In this document: in pieces, positions 1 to 6,546 of the stretch | How the letters are laid out: each line of letters begins with the position of its first letter | Numbering within the stretch: the first letter of the stretch is position 1 | Assembly: GCA_030625695.1 (NCBI GenBank) | Contig: DAOUQK010000113.1 | Span: 1-9,947 of the forward strand | DNA: 9,947 bases | Source of the DNA: Paracoccaceae bacterium | GTDB lineage: Bacteria; Pseudomonadota; Alphaproteobacteria; Rhodobacterales; Rhodobacteraceae | Reading direction: 5' to 3' | Notes under the pieces: generated by a model | What the model was told of the DNA's origin: nothing | Database searches by the model: none | What the model saw: only the letters and a program-made list of their open reading frames with translations | Translations under genes and position numbers: made by a program

Positions 1-1
1 C

Positions 2-94
2 GGGCTTTCGACGGCATGTTGTCTGTTGGATGCGGACAAAGCCCGATCCGCTGTTGCCATCTTTGGCGGCGCCGAAATCGAACTGATCATCTGA
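2..94 (+). CDS. C-terminal fragment of an unidentified upstream gene
   Basis: A reading frame enters from the left edge and ends at a TGA at 92-94, giving about 30 residues that finish in AVAIFGGAEIELII. The composition is protein-like (small and hydrophobic residues), but I recognise no family. The stop lies 15 bases before the cytochrome c start, which would suit co-transcription. The other two forward frames are also open over much of this short stretch, so the choice of frame is weak and a minus-strand or non-coding reading is not excluded. Confidence 0.3.
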   Translation, partial: GLSTACCLLDADKARSAVAIFGGAEIELII

Positions 95-109
95 ACAAAG
101 GAAAACCTG

Positions 110-493
110 ATGAGAACCATTAAAATTGCAACAATCGCCACGCTTTTGACCGCTTTGGCCGCTCCGGTGATGGCCGACGGCGATGCCAAGAAGGGCGCTA
201 AAATATTCAAGAAATGCAAAGCCTGTCATGCGGTTGGTGAGGGTGCCAAGAACAAGGTCGGGCCGATCCTGACTGGAATCGTCGATGGTGAAGCGGGGCA
301 AAACCCGGATTTCAAATACTCTGCTGCGATGGTTGAAGCTGCTGAAGGTGGTCTGGTCTGGGACGAAGAAAACCTTGAGGCATTTCTGACCAAGCCTAAG
401 GAGTTCATGAAAAAGACCAAGATGTCGTTTGCCGGTTTGCGTAAGGAATCGGAAGTGGAAGACATCATCGCCTATCTCCGGTCGGTCGAGTAA
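110..493 (+). CDS. Exported class I cytochrome c (c2/c550-like)
   Basis: Small monohaem electron carrier predicted to work in the periplasm. The 127-residue product starts with a Sec signal peptide (basic MRTIK, a hydrophobic run to about residue 20, cleavage after VMA at about 22), leaving a mature protein of about 105 residues. The haem motif CKACH is at residues 36-40, with His40 as proximal ligand, followed by the family's GP pair at 51-52. The FKYSAAM segment (68-74) is typical of mitochondrial-like and alphaproteobacterial cytochromes c. Met105 in KMSFAG is the likely distal ligand. An AAAGGA ribosome site at about 97-102 supports the start. The 181 bases to the next likely start and a hairpin suggest it is not tightly coupled to the exporter genes. 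Its redox partner cannot be told from the sequence. Confidence 0.93.
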   Translation: MRTIKIATIATLLTALAAPVMADGDAKKGAKIFKKCKACHAVGEGAKNKVGPILTGIVDGEAGQNPDFKYSAAMVEAAEGGLVWDEENLEAFLTKPKEFMKKTKMSFAGLRKESEVEDIIAYLRSVE

Positions 494-579
494 GTTTAGA
501 AATTATGTTCAGGGGGCATTGTTGGCGTAGACCAATGAAGCCCGCTGAATTCGTCTATGGCACAGGTTAGTGGCCATTC

Positions 580-606
580 CAGCGCCGGGCGATGCCCTTG
601 GCGCTG
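580..606 (+). other. Strong RNA hairpin between cytochrome c and exporter genes
   Basis: CAGCGCC (580-586) pairs with GGCGCTG (600-606), and inside it GGGC (587-590) pairs with GCCC (594-597) around a GAT loop, with two bulged T. This gives about 11 G+C-rich base pairs. No T-run follows, so it is not a standard intrinsic terminator. It may stop or stabilise the cytochrome c transcript, or lie in the leader of the exporter mRNA. It would fall inside the coding region if devB began at the GTG at 570, which is one reason to prefer the later start. Confidence 0.4.
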
Positions 607-674
607 CTTTGCGTTCTGGCCGGATATCAAAAACATCGGTATGGTTTCAGTATCTCAGAGGGAAGAGTACCGAT

Positions 675-1934
675 ATGGCCGAACAGGACGCTACAACTCA
701 GGTTGATTTGCCGTTGCAGGTGATCGACCGTTCGGACAGTGCAAACCCCGAACCCATCAGGTACGGGGCCCGTAAAACCGGCGTCATTCGCAGGCTTCTT
801 CTGTTGCTACTTATACCGATCCTGATGTTCATCGGCGCGATCCTTGGCCTTTATTTCCAACCGCCGGGGCCACAGAAGTTTTTCGAGCTAACCGGGTTGA
901 AGCCGGGCGGCGGGTCTGACGCGCCATTTGCCATTCCGCCGGAAATCGACGTACCGCAGGACATGCTCGACACGATGCAGATCAGCGATGTGGTTGGGTT
1001 GGCGCGGCTGATGCCGCAGGGTGATATTTCTCCGGTGGCGGCGCCTTCGGGCGCGGGGGATGCGCGGATCAGTGAGATTCTGGTGGCCGTGGGTGACGTG
1101 TTGGAAAAAGGCCAGTTGGTGGCGCGGCTGGACAATCTGGCGCATCTGGAAAGCGCGGTTTTAAGCGCGCAGGCCGGGGTCGGCGTGCGCGAGGCCACGC
1201 TGTTGCAAGTCAAACAGTCGGTGGAAAATAGTTTGCACGAGGCCCGCGCGGCGCTGGAACAGGCCGAAGCCGTGGCCGAGGTGGCCAAATCGGATCGTGT
1301 GCGCGTCGAAGAGTTGTTTGAGCGTCAGGTGACGACCAAAGCGGCGTTGAACACGGCGCAATCGGTTGACCGGCAAGCCAATCGCGCAGTGGAAAAGGCC
1401 CGTGCCACATTGGCGCGTTACACCAGTGACAATATCCACAAACAGCCCGATGTAATTGTCGCGGCGCGTAATCTTGATGCCGCTTTGGTTGATCTGGGAC
1501 GCGCGCGGCTTGACCTTGACCGGGCCCGCGTTGTGGCGCCGATTGCGGGTGTGGTTCTGGATATCCATGCCCGCCCGGGCGAGCGTCCGCCGCTGAGAGG
1601 CATCATGGAGATGGGCAATACCAGTCAGATGATGGCCGAGGTTGAGGTTTATCAGGACAGGATCGCCCGTGTTCAGATCGGCCAGCCGGTTGAGATTGTG
1701 GCACCCGCCATTGGCCAGACCCTGACCGGGGTGGTGACGCGGATTGGCCTGATTGTCGGGCGGCAGGAACTGATTTCAAACGATACCGCCGCCAATCTGG
1801 ACGCGCGGGTGTTTGAGGTTCTGGTGCGGCTTGATCCGGATGCGTCGCAGGTTGCGTCGCGTTATACAAACCTTGAGGCGGTGGCGCGGATTGACACCAG
1901 AGCAGGCCCACCAGAAACAGAGCCTGCTGAATGA
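675..1934 (+). CDS. devB: ABC exporter membrane fusion (HlyD-like) protein, DevB family
   Basis: Periplasmic adaptor linking an inner-membrane ABC exporter to an outer-membrane channel. Taking ATG 675, the product is 419 residues: a short cytoplasmic tail, one transmembrane anchor at about 41-61 (a Leu/Ile-rich run after Arg-Arg), and the first half of the barrel-sandwich (lipoyl-like) domain at about 116-160 with GDVLEKGQLVARLD. A long Ala/Glu/Arg-rich coiled-coil hairpin spans about 160-283, the second lipoyl half VVAPIAGVVLDIHARPGE is at about 286-303, and a beta-barrel region follows. The frame is also open from a GTG at 570, but ATG 675 has a purine-rich AGAGGGAAGAG just upstream and places the hydrophobic anchor near the N-terminus. 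The stop overlaps devC by 4 bases (ATGA). Assignment to DevB rather than another HlyD class rests mainly on the DevC-like permease and separate ATPase that follow. Confidence 0.88.
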   Translation: MAEQDATTQVDLPLQVIDRSDSANPEPIRYGARKTGVIRRLLLLLLIPILMFIGAILGLYFQPPGPQKFFELTGLKPGGGSDAPFAIPPEIDVPQDMLDTMQISDVVGLARLMPQGDISPVAAPSGAGDARISEILVAVGDVLEKGQLVARLDNLAHLESAVLSAQAGVGVREATLLQVKQSVENSLHEARAALEQAEAVAEVAKSDRVRVEELFERQVTTKAALNTAQSVDRQANRAVEKARATLARYTSDNIHKQPDVIVAARNLDAALVDLGRARLDLDRARVVAPIAGVVLDIHARPGERPPLRGIMEMGNTSQMMAEVEVYQDRIARVQIGQPVEIVAPAIGQTLTGVVTRIGLIVGRQELISNDTAANLDARVFEVLVRLDPDASQVASRYTNLEAVARIDTRAGPPETEPAE

Positions 1935-3103
1935 CCCATCTGCTGGAACGTTTGCTGGGCCGGTTGCCTATCGGTTGGTTGCAACTGACGCACAACCGTG
2001 CGCGGCTTTATTCAGCGATTGCCGGCGTATCGTTTGCCAATGTTCTGGTGATTGTTCAACTGGGCATTGCCGGGTCAATGACCACGGCGACGTTGCAGCA
2101 ATACGCCTATTTCGACGCTGATATCATGATTTCCGCCGAGGACGCCAATTCGATGACCGAAGGCGGCAATGTGGCGCGTCAACGGCTGTTTCAGGCGCTG
2201 GCAGACCCGGACATCACCGGGGGTGTGTCGTTGTTTGTTTCAAATCTGACCTGGGAACGCCCCGAAGGGCAGGTTTTGTTGCAGGTTTTCGGCATTGATC
2301 CCAATGCGACCGATTTTCTAAGCCCGATTATGGCACATAAGGTTGCATCGCTGCCCCTGCTGAATGCGGCAATCATTGACCGTAAAACCCGTGGTCTGGA
2401 CGCTGAGATGCTGGGTGGTATCCGACCGCATTCGCCTGAAACATTTGAGTCCTCAGGCAAAACCATTACCTTGGTGGACAGTTTCCTGGGCGGTGGCGGG
2501 TTTGGCACGGATGGCTATCTGTTCGTCTCGGACCAGACCTTTTTGAACCTGTTTGCCAAACGCATCTCGGGCGCGCCCGATCATATCCTGTTACAGGTGG
2601 CGCGCGGCGCAGATGTTGGTGCAGTTGTCAGCCGCCTGCGCAAGACCATCGGTGACAAAACTCTGCGAATACGCAGTTACGCCGAGGCCCGCGCACAGGA
2701 TCTGGCCTATCAAAACACCCAGCGCCCGACCGGGTTGATTTTTGGTTTTGGCGTGGTGATCGGTATTCTGGTTGGCATTGTCATCGTCTATCAGGTGCTG
2801 TCGACCGATGTGGCGGCACACCTGCGCGAATACGCCACCTTTAAGGCGATGGGGTATGGCCATGGGTTTTTCCTTGGCATCGTTCTGGAAGAGGCGATGA
2901 TCCTGGCGATATTCGGATTTGCGCCGGGGGTGATCGTGGCGTCGGGTCTGTTGAGTATTTTGAACGCCAAGACCGGATTGCCGGTGGCCATGACGGGTGA
3001 AACCGCGATCATGGTTTTTGTCGGCACGTTGGCGGCCTGTGCGTTGTCCGGCGCGATTGCCACCCGCCGCCTTGCCGCCGCTGACCCGGCAGACCTGTTT
3101 TGA
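1931..3103 (+). CDS. devC: ABC exporter permease, DevC family (MacB/FtsX-like fold)
   Basis: Inner-membrane subunit of a tripartite ABC exporter that couples ATP hydrolysis to movement of the periplasmic part. The 390 residues show the four-helix MacB/FtsX layout: TM1 at about 28-50, a large periplasmic domain at about 55-260, then TM2 at about 268-290 (GFGVVIGILVGIVIVYQVL), TM3 at about 313-345 and TM4 at about 359-382. The segment after TM2, STDVAAHLREYATFKAMGYG, is characteristic of DevC as known from the cyanobacterial heterocyst exporter DevBCA. Unlike MacB, the permease carries no fused ATPase; that is the next gene. The ATG sits within the devB stop (ATGA) and the stop shares a base with the next start, so translation is probably coupled. 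In cyanobacteria DevBCA exports heterocyst glycolipid; that role cannot be carried over to this organism. Confidence 0.9.
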   Translation: MTHLLERLLGRLPIGWLQLTHNRARLYSAIAGVSFANVLVIVQLGIAGSMTTATLQQYAYFDADIMISAEDANSMTEGGNVARQRLFQALADPDITGGVSLFVSNLTWERPEGQVLLQVFGIDPNATDFLSPIMAHKVASLPLLNAAIIDRKTRGLDAEMLGGIRPHSPETFESSGKTITLVDSFLGGGGFGTDGYLFVSDQTFLNLFAKRISGAPDHILLQVARGADVGAVVSRLRKTIGDKTLRIRSYAEARAQDLAYQNTQRPTGLIFGFGVVIGILVGIVIVYQVLSTDVAAHLREYATFKAMGYGHGFFLGIVLEEAMILAIFGFAPGVIVASGLLSILNAKTGLPVAMTGETAIMVFVGTLAACALSGAIATRRLAAADPADLF

Positions 3104-3810
3104 TGTCCGGCGCGGGTGAAAACGCGATTGTTGCCAAAGGGCTGAACCATTGGTTTGGCACCGGAGAGGCACGCAAACAGGCGATTTTTGACGTTAACCT
3201 GTCCTTTCGACGCGGCAGCCTGACGGTGTTGATGGGGCCGTCCGGGTCGGGCAAGACCACATTTCTGACGCTGATCGGCTGCTTGCGGGATGTGATGGAC
3301 GGTTCGGTGCGGATGTTGGGGCACGAATTGAATGGCGCGACCAATGCCACCAATGAGGCGTTACGACGACGCTCGGGGTTTATCTTTCAGGCCCATAACC
3401 TGCACGAAAGTCTGAGTGCGATCCAGAATGTGATGATGGGTTTGCAGGTTCATGGCCGTGGCCTTGATAAACGCCAAAGCCGCGAGGCGGCGGCGCATAT
3501 GCTGGGGTTGGTGGGGCTGGCTGACCGGGTTGATTATCTGCCCGGAAACCTGTCCGGCGGTCAGAAACAGCGGGTGGCGGTGGCCCGGGCGCTGGTCGGC
3601 AATCCCGAAGTGGTATTTGCCGATGAGCCGACAGCGGCACTGGACCGGACCAGTGGTATGAACGTGGTGCAAATGCTGAAACGGCTGGGGGCCGAGCGCG
3701 GCACCACCACGATCATGGTGACCCATGACGGGCGCATTCTGGAACTGGCCGACCGGATTATAACCCTTGAAGATGGGCATGTGGTTAGGGAAAGCGACGG
3801 GGTGCCCTAA
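3103..3810 (+). CDS. devA: ABC exporter ATP-binding protein, DevA family
   Basis: Cytoplasmic ATPase powering the exporter formed with the two preceding proteins. The 235-residue product has every nucleotide-binding motif: Walker A GPSGSGKT at 45-52, Q-loop Gln96, signature LSGGQ at 150-154, Walker B VVFADE at 170-175, D-loop AALD at 178-181 and the switch His208 in VTHD. This looks catalytically intact and is close to the LolD/MacB class of ATPases. The start chosen is ATG 3103, which shares its A with the devC stop (TGATG). A TTG one codon upstream is in frame but less likely. It is the last gene of the + strand operon and converges with the regulator gene; the palindromic repeat lies between them. 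Confidence 0.93.
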   Translation: MSGAGENAIVAKGLNHWFGTGEARKQAIFDVNLSFRRGSLTVLMGPSGSGKTTFLTLIGCLRDVMDGSVRMLGHELNGATNATNEALRRRSGFIFQAHNLHESLSAIQNVMMGLQVHGRGLDKRQSREAAAHMLGLVGLADRVDYLPGNLSGGQKQRVAVARALVGNPEVVFADEPTAALDRTSGMNVVQMLKRLGAERGTTTIMVTHDGRILELADRIITLEDGHVVRESDGVP

Positions 3811-3841
3811 AACCCGAATTTCTGCCGTCTAAGGGCCAAGC

Positions 3842-3858
3842 ACATTGCGCGCCAATGT
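3842..3858. other. Short hairpin after the exporter operon
   Basis: ACATTG (3842-3847) and CAATGT (3853-3858) form a perfect 6-bp stem around CGCGC, 31 bases after the devA stop. No T-run follows. It could help end exporter transcription, but a dyad of this size can occur by chance. Apart from this and the larger repeat, I see nothing in the 200-base gap between devA and the regulator. Confidence 0.25.
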
Positions 3859-3893
3859 CACCCGGTGGCACCAAGGGCCGGTAAACGGCGACC

Positions 3894-4007
3894 AGAGCAT
3901 GTTGCGTTTGATCGGATTCATGCATTCATCTGCCTTGGTGAGGCAGCGTTTGAGGCGCATAGTGCGTTCACCGGGGCAGATGAATTCAATTGAACGCAAC
4001 ATGCTCT
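3894..4007. repeat. 114-base imperfect palindromic intergenic repeat element
   Basis: The ends are perfect 15-bp inverted repeats: AGAGCATGTTGCGTT at 3894-3908 and its complement at 3993-4007. A second paired block follows: ATTCATCTGCC at 3924-3934 with GGCAGATGAAT at 3975-3985, extended inward by GGTGA (3937-3941) with TCACC (3968-3972). A small tip hairpin CGCA-TAG-TGCG sits at 3956-3966. Between the blocks the left arm has 15 bases and the right arm 7, so the left arm carries about 8 extra bases. The element lies between convergent genes and ends 3 bases from the regulator's stop. Size, structure and position are those of REP/RIME/MITE-like repeats of alphaproteobacteria. It could act as a two-way transcription barrier. 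Copy number cannot be judged from one window. Confidence 0.75.
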
Positions 4008-4010
4008 TGC

Positions 4011-4856
4011 CTAGAAATAAGCACCGCTTTTGTTGCGGATAAGTTCGGTTTGGCGGATGCGTTCCAATGCGTCAGACGCGGCCACCGTGGCAGATAGCAG
4101 GATTTCAATCATCACGACGGTTGAGACCACAGACGGGTAATAATGCGGGCTTTCAGTCGGGGCGAAAAATACGTGGTCGGCGTGTTCGACCAAGGGCGAG
4201 CTTGGCTTGTCCGTCAAGGCAAAGACCTGGGCGTTCTGTTCGCTGGCATAGGCCGCGGCCACAACGGTTTCTCTGGCATAAGGCGCAAACGCCAGGACCA
4301 GGGCAGTATCCTGTTCGGTAATCGACGCTATGGTTTCAATCATTGTAGCACTACCGGAATGGTCGGTGCGCAGGCCGGGAATGGCCATCTGACCGGTTGA
4401 TTCCATGAGCGCCGCCATCCAGTGCATTGAACCCGACCCAAGAATGAAAGTGCGCTTGGAGTTTCTGACGCTGGCTGTGAACGCCTCGACAGCCGCAAAA
4501 TCCAGACGTTCCATGGTTTGGGCGATATTCAGCGTCGCGGCCTCGGCGATGTGATTGGAAAAGTGGCCATTGGTGTCGGTTCCGATATTGGCGCGCAGGG
4601 CATCGGCGCGATTGCCAAACCCCTGATTGACGAACCGTTGCTGGAATTCACTGCGAAACGCGTCATAGCTGTCATAGTCCAAAGCCCGGGCAAGCCTTAG
4701 CATTGTTGGCGAGGCGACATCGCAGGCTGTTGCCACGGTGCGCATGGAATCAAAGGCAATGCGGTCGGGATTATCCAGCGCATAGCGCGCCGCCAGCCCG
4801 AGTTTGCGCGGCAGGTCAGGCAGTGCGCGGGTCAGTTGTTCATCAACTTTTGACAT
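4011..4856 (-). CDS. RpiR-family transcriptional regulator (HTH plus SIS domain)
   Basis: DNA-binding regulator that senses a small metabolite, probably controlling the divergent sarcosine oxidase operon. The 281-residue product has the RpiR layout: an N-terminal helix-turn-helix domain (about 1-75; recognition region at about 36-60, MRTVATACDVASPTMLRLARALDY) and a C-terminal SIS fold at about 122-255, opening with TFILGSGSM (136-144), where family members bind phosphosugars or other ligands. The ATG at 4856 gives the normal family length; the ribosome site before it is weak. Its start codon is 157 bases from soxB, and the gap holds two related operator-like sites. The stop TAG abuts the palindromic repeat. 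The ligand is unknown. RpiR members usually answer to sugar phosphates, so a role in methylamine catabolism is an inference from position. Confidence 0.88.
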   Translation of the reverse strand: MSKVDEQLTRALPDLPRKLGLAARYALDNPDRIAFDSMRTVATACDVASPTMLRLARALDYDSYDAFRSEFQQRFVNQGFGNRADALRANIGTDTNGHFSNHIAEAATLNIAQTMERLDFAAVEAFTASVRNSKRTFILGSGSMHWMAALMESTGQMAIPGLRTDHSGSATMIETIASITEQDTALVLAFAPYARETVVAAAYASEQNAQVFALTDKPSSPLVEHADHVFFAPTESPHYYPSVVSTVVMIEILLSATVAASDALERIRQTELIRNKSGAYF

Positions 4857-4873
4857 GTCAGTTCAGGCCCATT

Positions 4874-4894
4874 CTGTAGCGTCTGTCATATTTT
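4874..4894 (-). promoter_or_regulatory. Operator-like site 1, next to the regulator start
   Basis: TGTAGCGTCTGTCATA at 4875-4890 is a degenerate dyad. Over 4874-4894 it matches the reverse complement of 4953-4973 at 16 of 21 positions, including the unbroken run TGTAGCG. It lies 18-38 bases upstream of the regulator's ATG, where a bound protein could block its transcription (autoregulation). That it is a binding site for the RpiR-type protein is inferred; no clear promoter for the regulator could be placed here. Confidence 0.45.
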
Positions 4895-4947
4895 GCACTG
4901 TTTTGGGTGATTTGGAACAAAAAGTTGGGTACCGGATGAAATAATCT

Positions 4948-4976
4948 TTGACAAAATGTATCAGTCGCTACATTTA
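4948..4976 (+). promoter_or_regulatory. Probable sigma70-type promoter of the sox operon
   Basis: A perfect TTGACA at 4948-4953 is followed after 17 bases by CATTTA (4971-4976) in an A+T-rich stretch, a weak -10 match. Transcription would begin near 4983. That makes the in-frame GTG at 4981 an unlikely start for soxB and fits the ATG at 5014 with its own GGAGGGG ribosome site. The poor -10 leaves the exact placement open. Confidence 0.45.
4954..4975. promoter_or_regulatory. Operator-like site 2: perfect dyad inside the sox promoter
   Basis: AAATGTA (4954-4960) and TACATTT (4969-4975) form a perfect 7-bp inverted repeat with an 8-base spacer, core TGTATCAGTCGCTACA. It occupies the space between the proposed -35 and -10, the place where a repressor would exclude RNA polymerase. 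A dimeric regulator with a helix-turn-helix, such as the adjacent RpiR-family protein, would suit a site of this size. Site 1, centred about 80 bases away, is a diverged copy in reverse orientation. Confidence 0.6.
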
Positions 4977-5013
4977 AAATGTGAGAGATTCTCTGGGAGG
5001 GGCACTTTTACCT

Positions 5014-6270
5014 ATGTCACATTACTCGGCCTTTTCGGTGTTCAGGAATGCCCTGACCGGGAACCGCCAATGGCCGCGCGCCTGGCGTGACCCGCATCCT
5101 AAGCCGGAGTATGACGTGGTGATTGTCGGGGCCGGCGGGCATGGGCTGGCGACGGCCTATTATCTTGCGCGCGAGCACGGCATTCACAATGTTGCGGTGA
5201 TCGAAAAGGGCTGGTTGGGCGGCGGTAATACCGGGCGTAATACGACGATTGTGCGGTCCAATTATATGATGCCGGGCAATACGATGTTTTACGAACGCTC
5301 GATGAAGCTGTGGGAAGATCTGAGTCAGGATCTGAACTATAACGTCATGATTTCCCAGCGCGGTCAGTATAACCTGTGCCACTCGCCGGCGCAGATGGAT
5401 GCCGCACGGCGGCGCGGCAATGTCATGCGGGCCAACGGGATTGATGCCGACCTGTTCGGGCGGGCAGAGGTCAAACGGCGTTTGCCGTATCTGGATTATT
5501 CCGCCTCGGCGCGGTTTCCGATCCATGGTGCGATCTTTCAGTCCCGCGCAGGCACGGCGCGTCATGATGCGGTGGCCTGGGGGTATGCCCGTGCGGCGGA
5601 CCGACAGGGTGTTGATATAATTCAGCAATGCGAGGTTACGGGGTATATCTGGGACGATGGTAAAATCACCGGAGTCGAAACCACACGCGGGCCGATCCGG
5701 GCTGGCAAAGTCGGGCTGGCGGTGGCCGGGCACACCGGGCATCTGGCGGATATGGCCGGGCTGCGTCTTCCGATCGAAACCCATGTATTGCAGGCCTATG
5801 TCACCGAGCCCTTGAAGCCGCTGGTGGATACGGTGATCTCGTTCGGGGCCGCGCATTTCTATGTCAGCCAGTCCGACAAGGGCGGGTTGGTTCTGGGTGG
5901 TGATCTGGATGGTTACAATTCCTATGCCCAAAAGGGCGGGTTGCCGATGGTTGAACATACGCTGGCCAGTGCCAAGGCGCTGATGCCGTCGGTGTCGCGG
6001 CTTAAACTTTTGCGTCACTGGGCCGGGGTGATGGATATGTCGATGGATGGCTCGCCGTTCATTGCCAAAACGTCGATTGATGGTCTCTATCTGAATGGGG
6101 GCTGGTGTTATGGCGGGTTCAAAGCCACCCCTGCGTCGGGCTGGTGTTTTGCCCATACGATTGCCCGCGACGAGCCCCACAAAGACAATGCCGAGTTCAC
6201 TTTGAACCGGTTCGAACGGGGCTATCAGATTGATGAAAAGGGCGTAGGCCCGCAACCAAATGCGCACTAG
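5014..6270 (+). CDS. soxB: Sarcosine oxidase beta subunit
   Basis: Flavin-containing subunit of heterotetrameric sarcosine oxidase, which oxidises sarcosine at its N-methyl group; the cytoplasmic complex yields glycine, hydrogen peroxide and formaldehyde or methylene-tetrahydrofolate. The 418-residue product matches the family length. The dinucleotide-binding motif VIVGAGGHGLATAYYL is at 36-51, followed by the acidic end EKGWLGGGNTGRN (64-76). His184 in ARHDAVAWGYAR sits where family members have the His that binds FMN covalently (about residue 173); this equivalence is from memory of the alignment. The C-terminal MDMSMDGSPF and NGGWCYGGFKATPASGWCFAHTIA blocks are hallmark SoxB sequence. ATG 5014 was chosen because the N-terminus MSHYSAFSVFRNALTGN is the usual one and GGAGGGG precedes it; GTG 4981 would overlap the promoter. 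First gene of soxBDAG. Confidence 0.95.
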   Translation: MSHYSAFSVFRNALTGNRQWPRAWRDPHPKPEYDVVIVGAGGHGLATAYYLAREHGIHNVAVIEKGWLGGGNTGRNTTIVRSNYMMPGNTMFYERSMKLWEDLSQDLNYNVMISQRGQYNLCHSPAQMDAARRRGNVMRANGIDADLFGRAEVKRRLPYLDYSASARFPIHGAIFQSRAGTARHDAVAWGYARAADRQGVDIIQQCEVTGYIWDDGKITGVETTRGPIRAGKVGLAVAGHTGHLADMAGLRLPIETHVLQAYVTEPLKPLVDTVISFGAAHFYVSQSDKGGLVLGGDLDGYNSYAQKGGLPMVEHTLASAKALMPSVSRLKLLRHWAGVMDMSMDGSPFIAKTSIDGLYLNGGWCYGGFKATPASGWCFAHTIARDEPHKDNAEFTLNRFERGYQIDEKGVGPQPNAH

Positions 6271-6282
6271 GGGCACGCGGCG

Positions 6283-6546
6283 ATGATAAGAATAGACTGC
6301 CCGGTTTGCGGCATAAGGGACGAAAGTGAGTTCACCTATGGGGGTGATGCCACTGTTGTGCGCCCTGCGATGGGTGAGGCGGCGTTAAAGCCGTGGATTG
6401 ACTATGTTTTCATGCGTGACAACCCACGCGGGGCGCATAGGGAATACTGGCATCATGTGGTGGGGTGTCGTCAGTGGTTGGTGCTGGAGCGCGATACGTT
6501 AAGCCATATGGTCGGCACCTGTTCACTGGCAAGGGACGCGGCCTGA
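6283..6546 (+). CDS. soxD: Sarcosine oxidase delta subunit
   Basis: Small zinc-binding structural subunit of the heterotetramer. The 87-residue product begins MIRIDCPVCG, with Cys6 and Cys9 as one half of the zinc site and His58 plus Cys62 (HVVGC) as the other. This is the CxxC...HxxxC arrangement known for the family. The RDNPRGAHREYWHHVVGCRQWL segment (45-66) is typical. It starts 12 bases after soxB with AGGGGC as ribosome site, and its stop overlaps the soxA start by one base within ATGA-type packing (TGATG). All four expected zinc ligands are present, so it looks functional. Confidence 0.93.
   Translation: MIRIDCPVCGIRDESEFTYGGDATVVRPAMGEAALKPWIDYVFMRDNPRGAHREYWHHVVGCRQWLVLERDTLSHMVGTCSLARDAA

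Noticed and set aside
570..674. GTG start at 570 as the beginning of devB, adding 35 residues
   Set aside because: No ribosome site precedes it, the added region holds a strong hairpin, and ATG 675 has a purine-rich site and gives the usual short tail before the membrane anchor. Not fully excluded.
3811..3893. AAGGGCC occurring twice (near 3830 and 3873) as a possible direct repeat
   Set aside because: Seven bases in GC-rich DNA is expected by chance, and nothing else links the two copies.
3845..4042. Small + strand open frame across the devA/rpiR gap
   Set aside because: It runs through the palindromic repeat and into the 3' end of the regulator gene, has no ribosome site and gives no recognisable protein.
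5017..6276. Long open frame on the minus strand opposite soxB (419 codons)
   Set aside because: It is the antisense shadow of a high-GC gene. Its translation is rich in Arg, His and Pro without domain motifs, while soxB on the other strand is unmistakable.
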